Translations under genes and position numbers: made by a program | Notes under the pieces: model-generated | Databases searched by the model: none | Told to the model about the DNA's origin: nothing | The model's input: the letters and a program-made list of their open reading frames with translations, nothing else | Shown here: piece after piece, positions 1-10,084 of the stretch | Layout of the letters: every line of letters begins with the position of its first letter | How positions within the stretch are numbered: position 1 is the stretch's first letter | Source: Fusobacteria bacterium ZRK30 | GTDB taxonomy: Bacteria > Fusobacteriota > Fusobacteriia > Fusobacteriales > Fusobacteriaceae | DNA: 64,000 nt | Assembly: GCA_024628785.1 (NCBI GenBank) | Contig: CP102404.1 | Location: forward strand, 806,001 to 870,000 | Direction of reading: 5' to 3'

Positions 1-233
1 TTACGAAATTTTTTTTTGATTAGCCATATTAAAATATGGGGGGAATGTCCAATACTTTAATATAGCTGAAAATTAAAAAGAATTAAAAGCTCTTTTCAAT
101 TGAAGAATGGTTTTTAAGGTATGTATAACAGTAAATTCAAAATTATAACTTTTTGAGAGCTAATAAAATTTTATTTTTTCAATTTTAGTGGAATCAGGAC
201 AACACTTTAAAAAAGACTACAAAGGGGGGAGAG

Positions 234-284
234 ATGACAGGTAAATTAGAGAAAGAGCTGAAAAGATTTTTAAAAAGAAGATAA
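234..284 (+). CDS. possible 16-residue basic peptide
   Basis: A 17-codon ORF, M-T-G-K-L-E-K-E-L-K-R-F-L-K-R-R, follows a very strong purine-rich ribosome site (AAGGGGGGAGAG) and is followed directly by an intrinsic terminator, so it sits as a complete tiny transcription-translation unit. The peptide is strongly basic and could form an amphipathic helix. It resembles no family I recognise. It could equally be the tail of a leader or remnant RNA. Confidence is low because of its length. Confidence 0.25.
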   Translation: MTGKLEKELKRFLKRR

Positions 285-292
285 TAGGTAGT

Positions 293-327
293 AAAAAAGG
301 TTTCTGCATTAGCAGAGACCTTTTTTT
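293..327 (+). terminator. intrinsic terminator after the tiny ORF
   Basis: The stem AAGGTTTCTGC / GCAGAGACCTT (one G-U pair) with an ATTA loop is followed by seven T residues. Confidence 0.8.
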
Positions 328-1008
328 GAAGGCTGAGCCTTCACCCAGAAAGGATGTATATGGCTATAAAATTATGATTATATTTTAGCGTGATAAATTT
401 TATAAAATAGAAATAAGAGAGATAAACAAATTCTTGCCTCAAAAAAGTCCTCAAAGAGTGAGGATTAGGAGTTGAAATCTTTTGACCTTAAGGTTTTGAA
501 TTTTATCAACAGATATTATTGACAGTTCATCAAAGGGTTTCATTTGATATAAGTCCATTTTTTAGCAGCTATTTGAATTGCTAGAGACATTGCACTGTTG
601 TAATCTTCAAAAGAGATATATCTTTAAATTTTGCGTGTTTCTTATATTTTGTTTAAATAATTTGTTATAAATAGTAATTTCATAGACTATTTTCCTTAAT
701 TTTAACATCTTTGTTTTGTTCGCGCATAAACTTACAATTATATCAGAAATAAATAAAAAATACAATTAGCAGTAGCAGAAAAAATAAAGTGATTATTAGT
801 TATTATACAGAGAATAACCATTTTGTTAATTTAAATATATCTAAGTTGAAAAAATGGTAGAGAAATAGAATACTAAGGGGGTTTTTAACAATTTCTAGAA
901 TTCCTAGTCATAAATTAGTTAAATATAAATCATAAAAATAGAGGAATTTATGATATGACTATCTCAGTTTAAGTCTATTTAGTATTACTAGTTTAAGGAG
1001 GAAAAGTT
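328..1008. other. 680-bp upstream region, mostly empty, with a possible gene remnant
   Basis: No intact gene is seen. On the minus strand at 623-540 a short open stretch ends in a stop and reads like a protein C-terminus (…F-E-D-Y-N-S-A-M-S-L-A-I-Q-I-A-A-K-K-W…), but it is closed by stops just upstream, so it may be a decayed gene. A small inverted repeat TCCTCA/TGAGGA (448-464) followed by T residues in the minus direction could be its old terminator. The last 60 bp lead into the autotransporter ribosome site (AAGGAGG at 995-1001). Confidence 0.35.
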
Positions 1009-4000
1009 ATGAAATTAAATGTTTATGAAAGATACGAAAAGAGAAGGCTGAAGAAAAAGATTAAAATAACTATTGCAACTTTAGTTGCTTTACTTATTTC
1101 AGGAAATTTTAGCTACGCTTTTAATCTAATTAATTATAATGGAGTTGAAAATTTAAATTCGGAGTTAAAAAAAAGGATGGTTCCTTTAAATTTAGATAAA
1201 AAAATTAATGAACCATTAGATGAAGAGGAAATAGATGCTAATGAAGCATTGATATTTTTTGATTATAATAAAACTCAAAGGAAAAGAGATAAAGACGGAA
1301 CGCCAGATGAAGATGATGCCTTTCCACTAGATCCAGATGAAGACACAGATGATGACGGCGATGGAATCCCAGATAATGAAGAGATAGAAGGGGACGACGA
1401 CGGAGATGGAGTTCCGGATGAAGATGATGCCTTCCCAGAAGATCCAAATGAGGATACAGACACAGATGGAGATGGAACAGGAGATAACGAAGACACAGAT
1501 GATGATGGCGATGGAATCCTAGATAATGAAGAGATAGAAGGGGATGACGATGGAGACGGAACGCCGGATGAAGATGATGCCTTCCCAGAAGATCCAAATG
1601 AGGATACAGACACAGATGGAGATGGAACAGGAGATAATGAAGACACAGATGATGATGGCGATGGAATCCTAGATGAAGATGATGCGTTCCCAGAAGATCC
1701 AAATGAGGATACCGACACAGATGGAGATGGGACAGGAGATAATGAGGATACGGATGATGATGGAGATGGAATCCTAGATAATGAAGAGATAGAAGGGGAT
1801 GACGATGGAGACGGAACGCCGGATGAAGATGATGCCTTCCCAGAAGATCCAAATGAGGATACAGACACAGATGGAGATGGAACAGGAGACAATGAAGATC
1901 TAGATGATGATAATGATGGAACTCTAGATGAAGATGACGCGTTTCCAGAAGACCCAGATGAAGACACAGATACAGATGGAGATGGGACAGGAGATAATGA
2001 AGATCTAGATGATGACGGCGATGGAATACTAGATAATGAAGAGATAGAAGGGGATGACGATGGAGACGGAACGCCGGATGAAGATGATGCCTTCCCAGAA
2101 GATCCAAATGAGGATACAGACACAGATGGAGATGGAACAGGGGATAACGCAGATACAGATGACGACGGAGACGGAGTTCTAGATGAAGAAGATGATTTCC
2201 CATTAGATCCAGATGAGGATACAGATACAGATGGCGATGGGACAGGAGACAATGAGGATACGGATGATGATGGAGATGAAATTCCAGATATAAATGACCC
2301 AGATCATGAAGATTACGATCCAATGGATCCAGATTCTGACCTAGATGGAGACGGAATACTAGATGGAGATGAGATAGAAGGAGACGATGATGGGGATGGG
2401 TTACCAGATATAAATGACCCAGACCATGAAGATTACGATCCAATGGATCCAGAATCAGACCTAGATGGAGACGGAATCTTAGATGGAAACGAAGTAGAAG
2501 GAGACGATGATGGAGATGGATTACCAGATATAAACGATCCAGACCATGAAGATTACGATCCAATGGATCCAGAATCAGACCTAGATGGAGATGGAATACT
2601 AGATGGAGACGAAGTAGAAGGAGACGATGATGGGGATGGGTTACCAGATATAAATGACCCAGATCATGAAGATTACGATCCAATGGATCCAGAATCAGAC
2701 CTAGATGGAGATGGAATACTAGATGGAAATGAGGTAGAAGGAGACGATGACGGAGATGGGTTACCAGATATAAACGACCCAGATCATGAAGATTACGATC
2801 CAATGGATCCAGAATCAGACCTAGATGGAGACGGAATACTAGATGGAGATGAGATAGAAGGAGACGATGACGGAGATGGATTACCAGATATAAACGATCC
2901 AGATCATGAAGATTACGATCCAATGGATCCAGATTCTGACCTAGATGGAGATGGAATCCTAGATGGAGATGAGATAGAAGGAGACGATGATGGGGATGGA
3001 GTTCCAGATGAAGATGATGCCTTCCCAGAAGATCCAAATGAGGATACAGACACAGATGGAGATGGAACAGGAGATAATGAAGACACAGATGATGATGGCG
3101 ATGGAATCCTAGATGAAGATGATGCGTTCCCAGAAGATCCAAATGAGGATACCGACACAGATGGAGATGGGACAGGAGATAATGAGGATACGGATGATGA
3201 TGGAGATGGAATCCTAGATAATGAAGAGATAGAAGGGGATGACGATGGAGACGGAACGCCGGATGAAGATGATGCCTTCCCAGAAGATCCAAATGAGGAT
3301 ACAGACACAGATGGAGATGGAACAGGAGACAATGAAGATCTAGATGATGATAATGATGGAACTCTAGATGAAGATGACGCGTTTCCAGAAGACCCAGATG
3401 AAGACACAGATACAGATGGAGATGGGACAGGAGATAATGAAGATCTAGATGATGACGGCGATGGAATACTAGATAATGAAGAGATAGAAGGGGATGACGA
3501 TGGAGACGGAACGCCGGATGAAGATGATGCCTTCCCAGAAGATCCAAATGAGGATACAGACACAGATGGAGATGGAACAGGGGATAACGCAGATACAGAT
3601 GACGACGGAGACGGAGTTCTAGATGAAGAAGATGATTTCCCATTAGATCCAGATGAGGATACAGATACAGATGGCGATGGGACAGGAGACAATGAGGATA
3701 CGGATGATGATGGAGATGAAATTCCAGATATAAATGACCCAGATCATGAAGATTACGATCCAATGGATCCAGATTCTGACCTAGATGGAGACGGAATACT
3801 AGATGGAGATGAGATAGAAGGAGACGATGATGGGGATGGGTTACCAGATATAAATGACCCAGACCATGAAGATTACGATCCAATGGATCCAGAATCAGAC
3901 CTAGATGGAGACGGAATCTTAGATGGAAACGAAGTAGAAGGAGACGATGATGGAGATGGATTACCAGATATAAACGATCCAGACCATGAAGATTACGATC

Positions 4001-7000
4001 CAATGGATCCAGAATCAGACCTAGATGGAGATGGAATACTAGATGGAGACGAAGTAGAAGGAGACGATGATGGGGATGGGTTACCAGATATAAATGACCC
4101 AGATCATGAAGATTACGATCCAATGGATCCAGAATCAGACCTAGATGGAGATGGAATACTAGATGGAAATGAGGTAGAAGGAGACGATGACGGAGATGGG
4201 TTACCAGATATAAATGACCCAGATCATGAAGATTACGATCCAATGGATCCAGAATCAGACCTAGATGGAGACGGAATCCTAGATGGAAACGAAGTAGAAG
4301 GAGACGATGATGGAGATGGGTTACCAGATATAAACGATCCAGACCATGAAGATTACGATCCAATGGATCCAGATTCTGACCTAGATGGAGACGGAATCCT
4401 AGATGGAAACGAGATAGAAGGGGACGACGACGGAGACGGAACGCCAGATGAAGAAGATGCCTTCCCAGAAGATCCAAATGAGGATACAGACACAGATGGA
4501 GATGGAACAGGAGACAATGAGGATACAGATGACGACGGAGACGGAGTTCTAGATGAAGAAGATGATTTCCCGACAGACCCAGATGAGGATACAGATACAG
4601 ATGGAGATGGGACAGGAGATAACGAAGACACAGATGATGATGGCGATGGAATCCTAGATAATGAAGAGATAGAAGGGGATGACGATGGAGACGGAACGCC
4701 GGATGAAGATGATGCCTTCCCAGAAGATCCAAATGAGGATACAGACACAGATGGAGATGGAACAGGAGACAATGAGGATACAGATGACGACGGAGACGGA
4801 GTTCTAGATGAAGAAGATGATTTCCCGACAGACCCAGATGAGGATACAGATACAGATGGAGATGGGACAGGAGATAATGAAGACACAGATGATGATGGCG
4901 ATGGAATCCTAGATAATGAAGAGATAGAAGGGGATGACGATGGAGACGGAACGCCGGATGAAGATGATGCCTTCCCAGAAGATCCAAATGAGGATACAGA
5001 TACAGATGGAGATGGAACAGGGGATAATGAGGATACGGATGATGATGGAGATGAAATCCCAGATATAAATGACCCAGACCATGAAGATTACGATCCAAAT
5101 GACCCGGATTCAGATCAAGATGGAGACGGAGTAATAGATGGAGACGACGCGTTCCCAGAAGATCCAGATGAGGATACCGACACAGATGGAGATGGAACAG
5201 GGGATAATGAAGATACAGATGATGATGGAGATGAAATCCCAGATATAAATGACCCAGACCATGAAGATTACGATCCAAATGACCCGGATTCAGATCAAGA
5301 TGGAGACGGAGTAATAGATGGAGACGACGCGTTCCCAGAAGATCCAAATGAGGATACCGACACAGATGGAGATGGAACAGGAGACAATGAGGATACGGAT
5401 GATGATGGAGATGAAATCCCAGATATAAATGACCCAGACCATGAAGATTACGATCCAAATGACCCGGATTCAGATCAAGATGGAGACGGAGTAATAGATG
5501 GAGACGACGCGTTCCCAGAAGATCCAGATGAGGATACCGACACAGATGGAGATGGAACAGGAGACAATGAGGATACGGATGATGATGGAGATGAAATCCC
5601 AGATATAAATGACCCAGACCATGAAGATTACGATCCAAATGACCCGGATTCAGATCAAGATGGAGACGGAGTAATAGATGGAGACGACGCGTTCCCAGAG
5701 AATCCAGATGAGGATACCGATACAGATGGAGATGGAACAGGAGATAATGAGGATACGGATGATGATGGAGATGGGACACTAGATATAAATGACCCAGACC
5801 ATGATGATTACGATCCAAATGACCCGGATTCAGATCAAGATGGAGACGGAGTAATAGATGGAGACGACGCGTTCCCAGAAGATCCAGATGAGGATACCGA
5901 CACAGATGGAGATGGAACAGGAGACAATGAGGATACGGATGATGATGGAGATGAAATCCCAGATATAAATGACCCAGACCATGATGATTACGATCCAATG
6001 GATCCAGATTCAGACCTAGATGGTGACGGAGTAATAGATGGAGACGACGCGTTCCCAGAAGATCCAAATGAGGATACCGACACAGATGGAGATGGAACGG
6101 GAGATAATGAGGATACGGATGATGATGGAGATGGGACACTAGATATAAATGACCCAGACCATGATGATTACGATCCGCTAGATCCAGAATCAGACCTAGA
6201 TGGAGATGGAATCCTAGATGGAAATGATGAAACTCCATTAATTCCAGATGATACAGATGGAGACGGAATAACAAATGATCTAGATGATGATGATGATGGA
6301 GATGGAATACCAGATGAAGAAGATGATACCCCATTAGTCGCAGAATCTATTGTTTGGGAAAATGGTGTAGATATGGAAACAGTATCATATACTTTAACTG
6401 AAAATTTAGAAGTTGAAGATGGCGAATCAGGATTGAAAACTACAGGTGGAGCAATCATAAATGATGAAGGAGTTACTATTAACAGTAGTTCTAGTAATGA
6501 TAATTATGGAATGCTTATTGAAAATAATGCCAATGGATTACTCGGAACTGGAACTAATAACGGAACAATAACTGGTGAGATAAACGGTATGGGTGTATCA
6601 GGAGTTGGAGCTGTAGGAATAAACAATGGAACGATTGATGTGGTCAATGCAACAGGAAGATATGGGATGCATGCATGGAATGGTGGTAGAATAGAGAACT
6701 ATGGAAATAGTAATACTCTCTTTATCACTGGAGCTGGATCTACTGGTTTAAATGATGGAGTCATCAATAGTGGAACGGCAGGTATGATGATAGAAGATGG
6801 AGGAATTGGAACTAATGGTGTAAATGGAATTATTGGTAGCAATCTATACTTTGGAATGTCTATTAAAGGTGCTGGTTCTCAGGGAATAAACAATGGAACT
6901 ATTGAAAATATTGGTGATCAGGGTATGAATGTAGATGGAGGAACTGGTATAAATAATGGGCTCATCCAAAATAGTGGATGGAGTGGTATGGTAGTTAACA

Positions 7001-9519
7001 ATGGTGGAACTATAATAAATAATGTAGATGGAATTGTTTCAAATGAGAGTTCTAAGGGTATGAATGTTGCTGGAGGTAGTTCAGCAGAAAATTATGGAAC
7101 TATTGAAAATACTGGAAATGAAGGTATGTCCATTGTTACTAATAGTACAGGAGTAAATAGTGGACTTATTGAAAATGAAGGTAATAAAGGTATGTATATT
7201 TCTGGTGGCGGCTCTGAAGGAACAAACCAAGAAGGAGGTATTATTAAAAATACTAAAGATTATGGTATGTATATTTCCGGTAATGGTAAAGGGGAAAACT
7301 TCGGAACTATTGAAAATACTGGAAGTTACGGTATGTATATTAAAGAAAGTGGTTCTCTAGGAACAAACCAAGCTGGTGGTATTATTAAAAATACTGGAGA
7401 TAAAGGTATGTATATTACTGGAATGGCGTCTAAAGGAGTAAACTATGGAACTATTGAAAATACTGGAAATCACGGTATGTATATTACTGAAATGGGGGCT
7501 ATAGGAGAAAACTATGGAACTATTAAAAATAGTGGAGAGATAGGAATGCTCGTGACAAATGGAGGTGTTGGTGTAAATGAAGCTAGTGGAATAATTATGA
7601 AGAAAGTTCAGGTATCAAATCAAGGTCAGTTTGCTAATGAAGGGACAATATATGGAGGAGTGACAGCTACTGGTTTAGGTTCTAGAGCAGAAAATTTAGG
7701 AACGATAGAAGGTGGAATGATTGGATCAAATCAAGGAGTGATTGTTAATAATGAGGGTGCAACACTAAAGCTAGCAGAAGGAAGGATGGGATCGGCAATG
7801 ACTGCAGATACTGGAGGAGAAGCAATAAATGATGGAACTATATTACTTTCCGATTCGTTTATATCAGTTGGAATGAGTGCTATAGGAGAGGGTAGTTCTA
7901 TTATAAATAATAATGTTATTGATATAGAAGCTGGTAATAATGGAAATAATAATGTTGTTGGAATGTTTATAACTGATAACGCAACAGGAGTAAATAATGG
8001 GTTTATTTGGATAGGAAGGGATTATAGTGTTGGGGTAATGATAACGAGTGGCGGTAGCTTTGAAAACAATGGTGTTATAAGTATTGTTTCTGGAACTACT
8101 GGAGCTACAAAGATCGCATCTGACGGAACATTTAAGAATAGTGGAGTTTTCAAAATTGATGATACTCTTAATTTTTCTGAGATGGGAGATGGAAAGTTCA
8201 TTATGGGTAAAGACGGAACAATAGAGGCTGAAAAGATAGAGGGGGACCTGTATATTGACGGTGATATTGGAAAAGATGACTACAAAGATGTCTATGTTAC
8301 AGAAAATATGTTAGATACTGATACAATAGATGTAAACCTTTTATCAAACTCTGCAATGTTTGATGTGGAATTAACTGAGCAAGATGATGAAGGATACTAT
8401 AATGCAGAGCTAGAGAGAAAGGACTTTGATGAAATTGTTTCTAATGATGAATTAGCAAAGATTTTAGAAGAGAGTTATTTTGATAATGGAGATGACTTAA
8501 GAAAAAATTACTATAATTCATTAAAAGTTATAGAAACTAAGGAACAATTGGAAAAAGAAGTTTCGACTAACTATGGGTTAGATAATATCCCAAATATTAC
8601 AAAGCAAACATTTGATATAATTAATGATGTAAGACGAGTTATTGATAACAGAGTATTAAAGGACAATACCAGGTTAAAAGATGGTGGCTTTAGATTTATT
8701 GGAGGTGGAAGTTATTCAGAGAAAGACGTAGAAGGTTATGATAATGTAACAGGGTATGAAACTGATTTAAATAGTGTCTACTTTGGTGGTGAGAAACAAA
8801 CCTCTAAAGATCTAAAAATAGGAGGGGTTTTAGTTGTAGGAGAAGGAAATACAGACTCTGATAATAAAACAACAAGAACTGATGATTACTTCCAAGGGAC
8901 AGGGTATCTAAAATACCAGACAAAGGATGATAGTAGGCTTTTATCTACAATTTTTATAGGAACAACTAATGCTGAGATAAAAAGAAAAGCCAGTATTGGT
9001 AATATTTCTGAAGATTTAAAAGACGATGTCCGAAGTAAATATATAGGGACTTCTAATAAATTATTAAAAAGGTATCAAATTAATGATAAGAAAACTTATA
9101 TTGAGCCTAGTGTAGAGTTGAATCTAACTTATGTATCACAAGAAGATATGGATGAGTCAGGAAGCTATGGAATAAAAGTGGACGGTGTTAAAGGCTTATC
9201 AGTAGAAACTGGAGTTGGAGTAACAGTTGGACAGAGTTTTGAAGTTTCTAAAAACTCTAAGATTAATATTGAAGGGTCTCTTAAAGGGTATGTAGAATTA
9301 GGTGAGCCATATAAGGATACTGAAAGTACTTTACAGCCTGTATCAGGAAAAGGAATAACTGTAAAAGGATATGATGGAGATGAGTATTATGGTAAAACTG
9401 GTATAAATTTAAACTATCTTTATAAAGACCACTTAAAAGTGGAAGGAGAAATAAGTCATAAGTTTGGAGATAAAGAGGAGGAGATAGAGTACCGAATAGG
9501 AGTTGGATATAAATTTTAA
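1009..9519 (+). CDS. giant autotransporter adhesin with TSP3-like repeats (type Va)
   Basis: A 2,836-residue surface protein. A basic N-terminus and hydrophobic signal segment end near S-Y-A (about residue 37). Residues about 95-1772 are acidic repeats of the D-x-D-G-D-G type, like thrombospondin type 3 or calcium-binding stalk repeats, with D-D-A-F-P and N-D-P-D-H-E-D-Y-D-P variants. Residues about 1780-2400 carry many G-x-N-N-G-T-I-E-N type units with G-M-Y-I, typical of a right-handed beta-helix passenger. A conserved linker follows (about 2410-2555, shared with the truncated paralogue at 60.8 kb), then a C-terminal beta-barrel of about 280 residues ending in Y-K-F, an aromatic terminal residue as expected for outer-membrane insertion. 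The start has a clear AAGGAGG site. The repeat tract probably forms a Ca-stiffened stalk (inference). Its ligand is unknown. The repeats make long antisense open frames that are artefacts. Confidence 0.93.
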   Translation: MKLNVYERYEKRRLKKKIKITIATLVALLISGNFSYAFNLINYNGVENLNSELKKRMVPLNLDKKINEPLDEEEIDANEALIFFDYNKTQRKRDKDGTPDEDDAFPLDPDEDTDDDGDGIPDNEEIEGDDDGDGVPDEDDAFPEDPNEDTDTDGDGTGDNEDTDDDGDGILDNEEIEGDDDGDGTPDEDDAFPEDPNEDTDTDGDGTGDNEDTDDDGDGILDEDDAFPEDPNEDTDTDGDGTGDNEDTDDDGDGILDNEEIEGDDDGDGTPDEDDAFPEDPNEDTDTDGDGTGDNEDLDDDNDGTLDEDDAFPEDPDEDTDTDGDGTGDNEDLDDDGDGILDNEEIEGDDDGDGTPDEDDAFPEDPNEDTDTDGDGTGDNADTDDDGDGVLDEEDDFPLDPDEDTDTDGDGTGDNEDTDDDGDEIPDINDPDHEDYDPMDPDSDLDGDGILDGDEIEGDDDGDGLPDINDPDHEDYDPMDPESDLDGDGILDGNEVEGDDDGDGLPDINDPDHEDYDPMDPESDLDGDGILDGDEVEGDDDGDGLPDINDPDHEDYDPMDPESDLDGDGILDGNEVEGDDDGDGLPDINDPDHEDYDPMDPESDLDGDGILDGDEIEGDDDGDGLPDINDPDHEDYDPMDPDSDLDGDGILDGDEIEGDDDGDGVPDEDDAFPEDPNEDTDTDGDGTGDNEDTDDDGDGILDEDDAFPEDPNEDTDTDGDGTGDNEDTDDDGDGILDNEEIEGDDDGDGTPDEDDAFPEDPNEDTDTDGDGTGDNEDLDDDNDGTLDEDDAFPEDPDEDTDTDGDGTGDNEDLDDDGDGILDNEEIEGDDDGDGTPDEDDAFPEDPNEDTDTDGDGTGDNADTDDDGDGVLDEEDDFPLDPDEDTDTDGDGTGDNEDTDDDGDEIPDINDPDHEDYDPMDPDSDLDGDGILDGDEIEGDDDGDGLPDINDPDHEDYDPMDPESDLDGDGILDGNEVEGDDDGDGLPDINDPDHEDYDPMDPESDLDGDGILDGDEVEGDDDGDGLPDINDPDHEDYDPMDPESDLDGDGILDGNEVEGDDDGDGLPDINDPDHEDYDPMDPESDLDGDGILDGNEVEGDDDGDGLPDINDPDHEDYDPMDPDSDLDGDGILDGNEIEGDDDGDGTPDEEDAFPEDPNEDTDTDGDGTGDNEDTDDDGDGVLDEEDDFPTDPDEDTDTDGDGTGDNEDTDDDGDGILDNEEIEGDDDGDGTPDEDDAFPEDPNEDTDTDGDGTGDNEDTDDDGDGVLDEEDDFPTDPDEDTDTDGDGTGDNEDTDDDGDGILDNEEIEGDDDGDGTPDEDDAFPEDPNEDTDTDGDGTGDNEDTDDDGDEIPDINDPDHEDYDPNDPDSDQDGDGVIDGDDAFPEDPDEDTDTDGDGTGDNEDTDDDGDEIPDINDPDHEDYDPNDPDSDQDGDGVIDGDDAFPEDPNEDTDTDGDGTGDNEDTDDDGDEIPDINDPDHEDYDPNDPDSDQDGDGVIDGDDAFPEDPDEDTDTDGDGTGDNEDTDDDGDEIPDINDPDHEDYDPNDPDSDQDGDGVIDGDDAFPENPDEDTDTDGDGTGDNEDTDDDGDGTLDINDPDHDDYDPNDPDSDQDGDGVIDGDDAFPEDPDEDTDTDGDGTGDNEDTDDDGDEIPDINDPDHDDYDPMDPDSDLDGDGVIDGDDAFPEDPNEDTDTDGDGTGDNEDTDDDGDGTLDINDPDHDDYDPLDPESDLDGDGILDGNDETPLIPDDTDGDGITNDLDDDDDGDGIPDEEDDTPLVAESIVWENGVDMETVSYTLTENLEVEDGESGLKTTGGAIINDEGVTINSSSSNDNYGMLIENNANGLLGTGTNNGTITGEINGMGVSGVGAVGINNGTIDVVNATGRYGMHAWNGGRIENYGNSNTLFITGAGSTGLNDGVINSGTAGMMIEDGGIGTNGVNGIIGSNLYFGMSIKGAGSQGINNGTIENIGDQGMNVDGGTGINNGLIQNSGWSGMVVNNGGTIINNVDGIVSNESSKGMNVAGGSSAENYGTIENTGNEGMSIVTNSTGVNSGLIENEGNKGMYISGGGSEGTNQEGGIIKNTKDYGMYISGNGKGENFGTIENTGSYGMYIKESGSLGTNQAGGIIKNTGDKGMYITGMASKGVNYGTIENTGNHGMYITEMGAIGENYGTIKNSGEIGMLVTNGGVGVNEASGIIMKKVQVSNQGQFANEGTIYGGVTATGLGSRAENLGTIEGGMIGSNQGVIVNNEGATLKLAEGRMGSAMTADTGGEAINDGTILLSDSFISVGMSAIGEGSSIINNNVIDIEAGNNGNNNVVGMFITDNATGVNNGFIWIGRDYSVGVMITSGGSFENNGVISIVSGTTGATKIASDGTFKNSGVFKIDDTLNFSEMGDGKFIMGKDGTIEAEKIEGDLYIDGDIGKDDYKDVYVTENMLDTDTIDVNLLSNSAMFDVELTEQDDEGYYNAELERKDFDEIVSNDELAKILEESYFDNGDDLRKNYYNSLKVIETKEQLEKEVSTNYGLDNIPNITKQTFDIINDVRRVIDNRVLKDNTRLKDGGFRFIGGGSYSEKDVEGYDNVTGYETDLNSVYFGGEKQTSKDLKIGGVLVVGEGNTDSDNKTTRTDDYFQGTGYLKYQTKDDSRLLSTIFIGTTNAEIKRKASIGNISEDLKDDVRSKYIGTSNKLLKRYQINDKKTYIEPSVELNLTYVSQEDMDESGSYGIKVDGVKGLSVETGVGVTVGQSFEVSKNSKINIEGSLKGYVELGEPYKDTESTLQPVSGKGITVKGYDGDEYYGKTGINLNYLYKDHLKVEGEISHKFGDKEEEIEYRIGVGYKF
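1567..2774 (+). repeat. 1,208-bp perfect direct repeat, copy 1
   Basis: Compared line by line with 3007-4214, this stretch is identical at every base, with an offset of 1,440 bp (480 codons). Identity breaks at 1566/3006 on the left and 2775/4215 on the right. Confidence 0.93.
3007..4214 (+). repeat. 1,208-bp perfect direct repeat, copy 2
   Basis: Identical to 1567-2774. The lack of any synonymous difference in over 400 codons indicates a very recent in-frame duplication or gene-conversion event inside the stalk-coding region. Confidence 0.93.
5041..6120 (+). repeat. six 180-bp tandem repeats in the stalk region
   Basis: Units begin at 5041, 5221, 5401, 5581, 5761 and 5941. Each encodes 60 residues with I-P-D-I-N-D-P-D-H followed by D-G-D-D-A-F-P-E. 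The first four are almost identical and the last two diverge slightly (D-H-D-D-Y, D-P-M-D-P). The upstream tract 2281-3000 uses a 120-bp period instead. Confidence 0.85.
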
Positions 9520-9646
9520 TTACTACTTCTCATTTTTTATATTATTCGCGAATGTAGTTTTTCTGGGGATAAGAAAATGGCTTCCTGTTATATACCTAAT
9601 TTAACAAGATTTTGATTACCTTATATATTAAATTTTAGTATGTCAA

Positions 9647-9670
9647 ACAAGCCTTTAAAAAAAGGCTTGT
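9647..9670 (+). terminator. hairpin after the autotransporter gene
   Basis: Perfect 10-bp stem ACAAGCCTTT / AAAGGCTTGT with an AAAA loop. The downstream tract is only partly T-rich (TGGCATTATTTGTTT), so it is a probable rather than certain terminator. Confidence 0.55.
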
Positions 9671-9704
9671 TGGCATTATTTGTTTAATTTAAACTTTATT
9701 CAAC

Positions 9705-9956
9705 ATGGCTCTAGAGTTCTATTTAACTTTATTGACTGTGATATATACTATAAACATTGGAGGTATAGTTATATTTTATTTTATTGATACAAAGACTCAA
9801 AATATACATTTAAAACAATGTGATCTTCTGTCAAAAAATAATAGATTTTTTTTAGGATCTCATATTAATTTAGAATCTGCAGTAATTACTGCTATTTCAG
9901 AAGGATATATTAACGCAAAAATATGTTCTTATTGTTGTACTGCAATAAGGTGGTAA
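9705..9956 (+). CDS. small membrane-anchored Cys/His-motif protein
   Basis: An 83-residue product. The first 25 residues form one hydrophobic segment. The rest reads H-L-K-Q-C, a spacer with repeated alanines, a G-Y-I-N-A turn, then C-S-Y-C-C. The H-x(3)-C … G-Y … C-x-x-C spacing resembles the Ada-type zinc-binding fold and similar small metal-binding domains (inference). There is no clear ribosome site before the ATG, so the start is uncertain. It follows the autotransporter hairpin and precedes the nucleotidase promoter, so it appears to be a single-gene unit. It could be a fragment of a larger protein. Confidence 0.5.
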   Translation: MALEFYLTLLTVIYTINIGGIVIFYFIDTKTQNIHLKQCDLLSKNNRFFLGSHINLESAVITAISEGYINAKICSYCCTAIRW

Positions 9957-10043
9957 TAATATAATTTAATTAAAAAATGGGGAGCTTATATCCAAAATGA
10001 AAATAAATTAATATTACTCTATTTTTCTTACCCCTTGATGTGC

Positions 10044-10049
10044 TATAAT
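10044..10049 (+). promoter_or_regulatory. -10 element upstream of the nucleotidase gene
   Basis: A perfect TATAAT lies 36 bp before the ATG. No good -35 box is visible at the expected distance. Confidence 0.45.
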
Positions 10050-10084
10050 GTCTCTACTCAATTAGAAGGATGTGAAGAAAAAGA

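Noticed and set aside
1238-6334. A 1,698-codon minus-strand ORF, and further long minus-strand Ser/Pro-rich ORFs in another frame, opposite the autotransporter.
   Set aside because: They are by-products of the GAT/GAC/GGA-rich repeats, which contain no antisense stops. The His/Leu-rich and Ser/Pro-rich products have no ribosome sites and no family features.
7160-7360. A 66-codon plus-strand ORF inside the passenger.
   Set aside because: It is a frame shadow of the beta-helix repeats with repeated M-V-C-I-F-P-like strings and no initiation signal.
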